From Bifidobacterium longum subsp. infantis ATCC 15697 = JCM 1222 = DSM 20088 (GTDB lineage Bacteria > Actinomycetota > Actinomycetes > Actinomycetales > Bifidobacteriaceae), in the NCBI RefSeq assembly GCF_000269965.1, contig NC_017219.1, forward strand, positions 682,001 to 746,000: a stretch of DNA of 64,000 nt. Reading direction: 5' to 3'. Positions 26,795-32,786 of the stretch are shown here, one piece after another. Under the pieces are notes generated by a model. The model searched no databases and was not told where the DNA came from. It saw only the letters and a list, made by a program, of their open reading frames with translations. Each line of letters starts with the position of its first letter. The first letter of the stretch is position 1. The translations under genes and the position numbers were made by a program.

Positions 26795-26849
26795 TGAGAA
26801 CGAAATCGCTCTCTGAGGGCATGATTCGAAACAATTGTGTAAGGTAGAG

Positions 26850-27121
26850 AGTGAGCTTCGTGACCCGGCCTATCCTTTGCGGCGGGGTGGGTTGCGGGTT
26901 CGAGATGAGAGGTCAGCTGCCGCTGGCACCTGATTCGTCTGCGCAGACGAATACCGCGAGAGCAGGGTGCCTAGCCCAGTGACTGGGTGATACGGTTAGG
27001 CCAACCGAAGTCGCTACTGATTCCACTTCGCTGGAAGTGGATGATAGTCATGCAGAAGACTGTAAAACATGGCTTTTCATCTCAGGGGGGACATCTGGCT
27101 CAGATGTCCCCCCTTATTTTT
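26850..27121 (+). ncRNA. Candidate structured RNA ending in a strong terminator
   Basis: No convincing ORF spans this stretch, yet stable hairpins follow each other: ATTCGTCTGC with GCAGACGAAT (perfect 10 bp), CCCAG-TGA-CTGGG, GGTT-AGGCC-AACC, and TCCACTTC-GCTG-GAAGTGGA. Two of the stems start with the same CTGATTC and are followed by GCAG. A textbook terminator closes the region at 27085-27121, and the PBECR-like nuclease gene starts 17 nt later. It does not look like tmRNA, RNase P, SRP or 6S RNA to me. Could be a leader, an attenuator or an RNA antitoxin. Confidence 0.4.
27085..27121 (+). terminator. Strong intrinsic terminator upstream of the PBECR-like gene
   Basis: Perfect 13-bp stem, arm GGGGGGACATCTG, loop GCT, followed by TTATTTTT. 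It does not end any recognisable ORF; the GH5 stop is about 290 bp upstream. It therefore terminates either a long 3' UTR or the candidate RNA above. Confidence 0.85.
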
Positions 27122-27137
27122 CGGCAAAGGGGGAGCC

Positions 27138-27274
27138 GTGAATATAACAAAGATGAAAGAGTATGCATTGGCGCAAGCTCATGCTGCGGCTCTCCTGTAC
27201 CATGAACGACTTGAAGGTCGGGCAACAAGAATTCACTGCGAAGATGGTTTGGCTCTTGTCATAGTTTGGGAGGG
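27138..27274 (+). pseudogene. PBECR-like nuclease gene, 5' part, split by an IS3-family element
   Basis: GTG 27138 (after AAAGGGGGAG) starts VNITKMKEYALAQAHAAALL, continues to EDGLALVIVWEG, and is then cut by the insertion. Together with 28713-29100 it makes a 174-residue protein. The middle (VIVWEG joined to NFAHLCGL) resembles PBECR4, the phage-associated Barnase-EndoU-ColicinE5/D-RelE-like nuclease fold. Recognition is from motif memory only. Small AT-richer gene in an accessory region. Confidence 0.6.
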
Positions 27275-28707
27275 GATGCGGACGGAAAGTTGGACGCTTG
27301 GGCGTCCGGATTGGAGTCCGCATGTTTTCGATGGAGGATCGGCGCAGGGCCGTTGACCTGTATTTCACGGAGGGCATGACCATCAGGAAGGTCATTGCCG
27401 AGCTTGGTTACCCGTCCGAGGGCGCGCTGGTGAAATGGGTTCGCGAGGACCCGCGTTACACGGGCGCGTGCAGGCGTTCGTATACGCTGGAATGCAAGAC
27501 GAATGCGGCCAGACGCGCGCTCGAGGGCGAGCCCCTCGCCCGCGTGGCGCGCGACGCGGGTTGCACGCCGACGAGCGTGTACCAGTGGATGCGCCGCTAC
27601 CGGAGCGAGGGGATACTGGGACTGATGGACAGGAGAAACGCGCCGATGCCGGCCGAACCGATGCCCGCGGCCGGCGATGACGTGGAGGAGCTGCGCCGGC
27701 AGGTGGAGGTCCTGCGGCTGGAGAACGCGGTGATGCGGGAGACGATCGATGTTTTAAAAGCCGACGACCCGCGCCTCGACCCGTCCATGCTGACGAACAG
27801 GGAGAGGACGCGGGTCGTCGACGCGATCAGGGGTGAATTCGGCCTGGCGGCCTGTCTGAAGGCCGTGGGGCTGAAACGCAGCACCTACTATTACGAGCGC
27901 GGCGCGATCGCCGCGGGCGACAGGTACGCCGTGCTGCGGGCCCGCGTCGCCGGCCTGTTCGAGCAGGGTGGGCGCGCATGGGGATACCGGACCATCCACC
28001 GCATGCTGCGCCTTGACGAGTCCGACCCGATCGTCGTCTCGGAGAAGGTCGTCAGGCGGATCATGCGCGAGGGGGCCATGCGGCCCGTGTACCTGAAGCG
28101 GCCGAAGCGGTGGAGCTCCTACGCCGGCGAGATCGGCGAGGCCCCGGCGAACCTCGTGGAGCGGGACTTCCACGCCGACGCGCCGAACATGCTGTGGGTC
28201 ACGGACGTCACCCAGTTCACCATGGACGGGTACAAGTGCTGGCTTTCCCCGGTGGTCGACTGCTTCGACGGGATGGTGGTCTCCTGGACCTTGTCGCGCT
28301 CCCCGAACGCCGACATGGCGAACCGGATGCTCCTTGACGCGGTCGCCACGCTCAGGGACGGGGAACATCCAATCATCCATTCCGACCGCGGCTGCCACTA
28401 CCGGTGGGACGAATGGATCCGCATCTGCGAGGAGCACGGGCTGATCCGGTCGATGAGCGCCAAGGGATGCAGCCCGGACAACGCGGCCGCCGAGGGGTTC
28501 TTCGGCAGGCTCAAGAACGAGTTATTCTACGGGCGGGACTGGAGGGGCGTGGGCTACGAGGAGTTCCGCGAACGCCTGGCCGCCTACCTGACCCACTACA
28601 ATGAAACCAGGATCAAGAAGTCACTGGACTGGATGAGCCCCGTGCAATACCGCAGAAGTCTTGGACTGGCCGCCTGACCGTCCAAAAAAACATCCGCACC
28701 CCCGGAT
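27275..28707 (+). mobile_element. IS3-family insertion sequence inside the PBECR-like gene
   Basis: Terminal repeats share TGCGGA, a variable 7-8 nt, then TTGGACG, and start at 27277 on the left and end at 28698 on the right. The 5-mer GAGGG is present on both sides (27270-27274 and 28708-28712). Removing the segment plus one copy restores the host reading frame, so 27275-28707 is taken as the inserted length (1433 bp). The right end then has a few extra bases outside the inverted repeat. One intact transposase gene inside. Confidence 0.75.
27322..28677 (+). CDS. IS3-family transposase (single-ORF OrfAB type)
   Basis: 451 residues from ATG 27322 (MFSMEDRRRAVDLYFTEGMT). Two N-terminal HTH units (27-50 and about 75-95: LARVARDAGCTPTSVYQWMR), a leucine-zipper-like stretch (VEELRRQVEVLRLENAVMRE), an IS3-type HTH_21 region (RAWGYRTIHRMLRLDESDPI), and an rve DDE domain: D in MLWVTDVTQF, D in IHSDRGCHY, and E in CSPDNAAAEGFFGRLKNELF. 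OrfA and OrfB are one continuous frame, so no programmed frameshift is needed. High GC third positions set it apart from the gene it interrupts. Looks intact. Confidence 0.93.
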   Translation: MFSMEDRRRAVDLYFTEGMTIRKVIAELGYPSEGALVKWVREDPRYTGACRRSYTLECKTNAARRALEGEPLARVARDAGCTPTSVYQWMRRYRSEGILGLMDRRNAPMPAEPMPAAGDDVEELRRQVEVLRLENAVMRETIDVLKADDPRLDPSMLTNRERTRVVDAIRGEFGLAACLKAVGLKRSTYYYERGAIAAGDRYAVLRARVAGLFEQGGRAWGYRTIHRMLRLDESDPIVVSEKVVRRIMREGAMRPVYLKRPKRWSSYAGEIGEAPANLVERDFHADAPNMLWVTDVTQFTMDGYKCWLSPVVDCFDGMVVSWTLSRSPNADMANRMLLDAVATLRDGEHPIIHSDRGCHYRWDEWIRICEEHGLIRSMSAKGCSPDNAAAEGFFGRLKNELFYGRDWRGVGYEEFRERLAAYLTHYNETRIKKSLDWMSPVQYRRSLGLAA

Positions 28708-29100
28708 GAGGGAAATTTTGCTCATTTATGTGGCTTGGATTATTATCTGGATGATTCCAAGCGACGCCGTCTTCCTCCTAGAAAGCTCTATGAGGATTTG
28801 CTTAAGGGACGCAGAATCTCACCTAAGCGAGTGAGTCCTCATGGTGATGTGCAATGGTTGAAGAAGAAGGCAGATGTCCTGACTGATGCCATGGATATGT
28901 CAAAGGTGACACATGTCGTAGTGTCAGGCAATAGCAGAATCGTGTTGTATGCAGGCAATGAGGTCTGGTGCATCGGTCTTGGTCGTATGCGTGATGAACG
29001 GTATTATCCGCAATCATTGATAAAGAAATCCTTCGATGAAGTGCGAAAAACAGGTACTATCGCACATACCGTGGCCGCAGTCGAAACGTTGAAGCTCTGA
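28708..29100 (+). pseudogene. PBECR-like nuclease gene, 3' part
   Basis: The frame after the element reads EGNFAHLCGLDYYLDDSKRR, LPPRKLYEDLLKGRRISPKR, then VSGNSRIVLYAGNEVWCIGL and SFDEVRKTG. NFAHLCGL followed by a KLYEDLLKGR-type helix and late strands with VWCIGLG is the PBECR4-like pattern. It lacks its own ribosome site and start, so it is probably not translated unless the element supplies transcription. Confidence 0.6.
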
Positions 29101-29148
29101 ATAATTGCGACGCTGCGCTGTGCCGAACCGGTGTTTGGCGACGCTAAG

Positions 29149-29345
29149 TTGCCAAGCCCTGGCAAGATGGCGACGCTGGCGGGATTCCAGCGTCGCCAAA
29201 CTGCCGGTTCTTGGCAGGTTGACGCCACTGAATGGCGTCTGTACGGTGCTAGTCTGCCAAGGACTGGCAGCTTGGCGCAATTACTGGTGCTGAGTGATGC
29301 CAAACTGCCAGCGTTTGGCAGATTGGCACCGCTCGGGACAGCGGC
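29149..29345. repeat. Array of four palindromic units, about 52-bp period
   Basis: Cores at 29149 (TTGCCAAGCCCTGGCAA), 29201 (CTGCCGGTTCTTGGCAG), 29254 (CTGCCAAGGACTGGCAG) and 29305 (CTGCCAGCGTTTGGCAG) are 51-53 bp apart. Each is followed by a second hairpin of different sequence: 29169-29197 has an 11-bp perfect stem (arm GGCGACGCTGG) and 29221-29239 has GACGCC with GGCGTC. The core is kept by compensatory changes while the spacers differ. It fills the gap between the PBECR gene end and the TetR gene; no ORF is credible here. Not CRISPR, since the units are palindromic and diverged. Confidence 0.7.
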
Positions 29346-29430
29346 AGTCGTGGTTACAGCCGCATTTACTTGATCGCGGCAAACCATCATCGCTGATCCG
29401 GAGCGTCCTCTGACATCGCAGCCGCACCAA

Positions 29431-30018
29431 TTAGCGATATCCCTCCCAAAGGGGCAAAGGCATCAGAACATCCTCGCAATCGGCCCACATGGTATTGAGA
29501 TCTTGGCCGGGGGCGCGCAGCCAGCGCAGCTGGAGGCCGTCCATCATCGAGAATCCGGCCTGCAGCACATGTCCGACATTGACGCCTTCCGGCACGGCCC
29601 AGTTGATGTTGAGCGCCGTGGTGACCGTGCGGCGCTCGCGGTCGGCGAAATAATCGTGCGCGGGGTGGGCCGGGTCGAGCGCCTCGGCGCTCAGCGTGGA
29701 GAACATATGCACCAACGCGGGCCTCTTGTTGTTCACAGCCACCACCTGACGCCACATATCCGCGATAAGCGGGCGCTCCTGGGCGACCATCGCGGCGTTG
29801 ATCGATTCGGTGATCCGGTCGTATTTCTCGGTCAGCGCCAGCTTGAGCAGTCCCTCCTTGCTGCCCACGTAATGCAGCACGCCGGCCTTGGTGAGTCCCA
29901 CTTCGGTGGCGATGCGTTGCAGAGACGTGCCGTAATAGCCAAGTTTGCCAAACGATTTGACGGCGGCGTCGAGAATCGCGGTACGGCGATCGGTGTCTGT
30001 GTGAGAGGGGTCGTTCAT
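29431..30018 (-). CDS. TetR-family transcriptional regulator
   Basis: 195 residues from ATG 30018 (MNDPSHTDTDRRTAILDAAV). HTH: SFGKLGYYGTSLQRIATEVG then LTKAGVLHYVGSKEGLLKLA, the standard TetR N-terminal domain. The C-terminal half is the ligand pocket and dimer interface; its ligand is unknown. It is divergent from the GH3 beta-glucosidase gene and probably represses it, releasing on a glycoside-derived inducer. The frame opens further upstream to 30054 without support. Confidence 0.9.
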   Translation of the reverse strand: MNDPSHTDTDRRTAILDAAVKSFGKLGYYGTSLQRIATEVGLTKAGVLHYVGSKEGLLKLALTEKYDRITESINAAMVAQERPLIADMWRQVVAVNNKRPALVHMFSTLSAEALDPAHPAHDYFADRERRTVTTALNINWAVPEGVNVGHVLQAGFSMMDGLQLRWLRAPGQDLNTMWADCEDVLMPLPLWEGYR

Positions 30019-30096
30019 ACAGGCAACCTTACGGTCGGTTAGTAGTGATTCCAAATGATTTCGGTGTGTTGTGACACAGATTTTGATAATCTACCT

Positions 30097-30110
30097 ACCA
30101 GCCGGTTGGT
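30097..30110. promoter_or_regulatory. Probable TetR operator in the TetR/GH3 divergent promoter
   Basis: ACCAGCCGGTTGGT, a near-perfect 14-bp palindrome (ACCA-CCGG-TGGT). A related half site, ACGGTCGGTTAGT, lies at about 30031 next to the regulator's own start. Divergent regulator plus palindrome is the common TetR layout. Assignment is inference. Confidence 0.5.
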
Positions 30111-30234
30111 CGAGAGAAAACGGCAGTCGAGATTCGTGGAGGAACCTCGAACAACAGCCAGACAGTCCGGCCGAATCGGAGCCAACGCATATCGGACAAC
30201 CGCACAACTCAAGAAACTCAAGGAAAGAGGAATC

Positions 30235-32505
30235 ATGAGCGAGTCCACCTACCCGTCCGTCAAGGATTTGACTCTTGAAGAGAAGGCATCCCTCACCTCG
30301 GGCGGCGACTCCTGGCATCTGCAGGGCGTGGAGTCCAAAGGCATCCCAGGCTACATGATCACTGACGGCCCCCACGGCCTCAGGAAATCCCTGGCCTCCA
30401 GCACCGGCGAAACCGATCTGAACAACTCCGTGCCCGCCACCTGCTTCCCGCCGGCGGCCGGCCTGTCCAGCTCCTGGAATCCGGAACTCATCCACAAGGT
30501 CGGCGAGGCGATGGCCGAGGAGTGCATCCAGGAAAAGGTGGCTGTGATTCTTGGCCCCGGCGTCAATATCAAGCGCAACCCGCTCGGCGGTCGCTGTTTC
30601 GAGTACTGGTCCGAAGACCCGTATCTCGCCGGCCATGAGGCGGTCGGCATCGTCGCCGGCGTGCAGTCCAAGGGCGTGGGCACCTCGCTCAAGCACTTCG
30701 CCGCCAACAACCAGGAGACCGACCGTCTGCGCGTCGATGCCCGCATCAGCCAGCGCGCCCTGCGTGAGATCTACCTGCCGGCCTTCGAACACATCGTCAA
30801 GACCGCCCAGCCGTGGACCATCATGTGCTCCTACAACCGTATCAACGGCGTGCACTCCGCCCAGAATCACTGGCTGCTGACCGACGTGCTGCGCGACGAA
30901 TGGGGCTTCGAGGGCATCGTCATGTCCGACTGGGGCGCCGACCATGACCGCGTGGCCTCCCTGAACGCCGGCCTCAACCTGGAAATGCCGCCGAGCTACA
31001 CCGACGACCAGATTGTCTACGCCGCCCGCGACGGCCGCATCGCCCCCGCCCAGCTCGACCGCATGGCCCAGGGCATGATCGACCTCATCAACAAGGCCTG
31101 CGCCGCGATGAGCATCGACGGCTACCGTTTCGACGTGGACGCGCACGACGAAGTGGCCCACCAGGCCGCCATCGAATCCATCGTCCTGCTCAAGAACGAC
31201 GATGCGATTCTTCCGTTGAACGCCGACCCTGCCGCGGCCCGGAAGATCGCCGTCATCGGCGAATTCGCCCGCACCCCGCGCTACCAGGGCGGCGGCTCCT
31301 CCCATATCACCCCCACCAAGATGACCAGCTTCCTCGACACGCTCGCCGAACGCGGCATCAAGGCCGACTTCGCCCCCGGCTTCACGCTCGATCTGGAACC
31401 GGCCGACCCGGCCCTCGAATCCGAAGCCGTGGAAACCGCCAAGAACGCCGACGTGGTCCTCATGTTCCTGGGCCTGCCGGAAGCCGCGGAATCCGAGGGC
31501 TTCGACCGCGACACCCTCGACATGCCCGCCAAGCAGATCGCCCTGCTCGAACAGGTCGCCGCCGCGAACCAGAACGTCGTGGTCGTGCTGTCCAACGGCT
31601 CCGTGGTCTCCGTGGCCCCGTGGGCCAAGAACGCCAAGGGTATCCTCGAATCCTGGCTGCTCGGCCAGTCCGGTGGCCCGGCGCTCGCCGATGTGATCTT
31701 CGGCCAGGTCAGCCCGTCCGGCAAGCTCGCCCAGTCGATTCCGCTGGACATCAACGATGACCCGAGCATGCTGAACTGGCCGGGCGAGGAAGGCCACGTC
31801 GACTACGGCGAGGGCGTGTTCGTCGGCTACCGCTACTACGACACCTACGGCAAGTCTGTGGACTACCCGTTCGGCTACGGCCTGAGCTACGCCACATTCG
31901 AGATCGCTGACGTCGCCGCCGCCAAGACCGGCGCGAACACCGCCACCGTGACCGCCACCGTGACCGCCACCGTGACCAACACCTCCGATGTGGACGCCGC
32001 CGAAACCGTGCAGGTGTATGTGGCTCCGGGCAAGGCCGACGTGGCCCGCCCGAAGCATGAACTCAAGGGCTTCACCAAGGTGTTCCTCAAGGCCGGCGAA
32101 TCCAAGAGTGTGACCATCGACCTCGATGAACGCGCGTTCGCCTACTGGTCTGAGAAGTACAACGACTGGCACGTGGAGTCCGGCGAATACGCCATCGAAG
32201 TGGGCGTGAGCTCCCGCGACATTGCCGACACCGTTGTCGTGACCCTCGAAGGCGATGGCAAGAGCCAGCCGCTCACCGAATGGTCCACCTACGGCGAATG
32301 GGAGGCTGATCCGTTCGGTGCCAAGATCGTGGCCGCCGTGGCCGCCGCCGGCGAGGCCGGCGAGCTGACGAAGCTGCCCGACAACGCCATGATGCGCATA
32401 TTCCTCAACTCCATGCCGATCAACTCGCTGTCCACCCTGCTGGGCGAAGGCGGCAAGAAGATCGCCAAGTTCATGGTCGACGAGTACGCCAAGCTCGCGA
32501 AGTAA
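30235..32505 (+). CDS. GH3-family beta-glucosidase
   Basis: 756 residues from the ATG at 30235 (GGAAAGAGGAATC upstream). An N-terminal TIM barrel with ITDGPHGLRK, LGPGVNIKRNPLGGRCFEYW, KHFAANNQETDRLRVDARIS and nucleophile Asp in FEGIVMSDWGADHDR is followed by the alpha/beta sandwich (KIAVIGEFARTPRYQGGGSS; LFLGLPEAAESEGFDR) and a fibronectin-III-like C-terminus. Acts on beta-glucosides from plant material. No signal peptide, so it is intracellular. An in-frame 12-bp repeat (GCCACCGTGACC, three copies at 31942-31977) encodes TATVTATVTATV at the start of the FnIII region. Probably controlled by the divergent TetR. Confidence 0.93.
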   Translation: MSESTYPSVKDLTLEEKASLTSGGDSWHLQGVESKGIPGYMITDGPHGLRKSLASSTGETDLNNSVPATCFPPAAGLSSSWNPELIHKVGEAMAEECIQEKVAVILGPGVNIKRNPLGGRCFEYWSEDPYLAGHEAVGIVAGVQSKGVGTSLKHFAANNQETDRLRVDARISQRALREIYLPAFEHIVKTAQPWTIMCSYNRINGVHSAQNHWLLTDVLRDEWGFEGIVMSDWGADHDRVASLNAGLNLEMPPSYTDDQIVYAARDGRIAPAQLDRMAQGMIDLINKACAAMSIDGYRFDVDAHDEVAHQAAIESIVLLKNDDAILPLNADPAAARKIAVIGEFARTPRYQGGGSSHITPTKMTSFLDTLAERGIKADFAPGFTLDLEPADPALESEAVETAKNADVVLMFLGLPEAAESEGFDRDTLDMPAKQIALLEQVAAANQNVVVVLSNGSVVSVAPWAKNAKGILESWLLGQSGGPALADVIFGQVSPSGKLAQSIPLDINDDPSMLNWPGEEGHVDYGEGVFVGYRYYDTYGKSVDYPFGYGLSYATFEIADVAAAKTGANTATVTATVTATVTNTSDVDAAETVQVYVAPGKADVARPKHELKGFTKVFLKAGESKSVTIDLDERAFAYWSEKYNDWHVESGEYAIEVGVSSRDIADTVVVTLEGDGKSQPLTEWSTYGEWEADPFGAKIVAAVAAAGEAGELTKLPDNAMMRIFLNSMPINSLSTLLGEGGKKIAKFMVDEYAKLAK

Positions 32506-32539
32506 GGGCTGAAGCGAGGCAATCGCACGGCGTAAGAAA

Positions 32540-32559
32540 CCCCCGTTGAGGGGGATTTT
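32540..32559 (+). terminator. Terminator after the GH3 gene
   Basis: CCCCC-GTTGA-GGGGG followed by ATTTTGT, 34 bp after the GH3 stop. Separates it from the Pel operon. Confidence 0.75.
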
Positions 32560-32612
32560 GTCTGTTAACGGATTACACTGGAATACCGTAAGGCAGGGAC
32601 AATGGAGGGTTT

Positions 32613-32786
32613 GTGGACAGAACTATGCCATACCCCCGTTTAGGGAAGTATTCACGGGGGGGGGCGTTCCCGGCGACAACACCCCCGGATCATCAACGAC
32701 AGGGCAGGAAAGTCATACCAGGACCGGCGACCCGGCCCCGACCATCGAGGCGGCCTACCAAACATGGTAATGGGGTGGCAGCATGA
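32613..32786 (+). other. Poly-G leader reading frames upstream of pelD
   Basis: GGAGGG at 32604-32609 precedes GTG 32613 and ATG 32625 (MPYPRLGKYSRGG). The frame crosses nine consecutive G at 32656-32664. With nine G it runs to TGA 32784. With ten G the same start would enter the frame VPGDNTPGSSTTGQESHTRT, which has coding-like codon use near its end (GDPAPTIEAAYQTW) and stops at TAA 32768-32770, forming TAATG with ATG 32770 of pelD. With eight G it would fuse in frame to PelD. All three readings were checked by hand. The peptide is not recognised. Confidence 0.5.

Noticed and set aside
26880..26960. Possible tRNA from a GGGTTCGAGA T-loop-like string
   Set aside because: No acceptor, D or anticodon stems can be built around it.
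27321..28680. Programmed frameshift between OrfA and OrfB of the IS3 element
   Set aside because: HTH, zipper and DDE domains are in one continuous frame.
29105..29345. Possible CRISPR array
   Set aside because: Units are palindromic, diverged and without constant repeats or unique spacers; no cas gene is present.
32560..32763. c-di-GMP riboswitch upstream of pelD
   Set aside because: Searched by eye for GEMM-type conserved segments and found none; only the G tract and a GC hairpin are evident.
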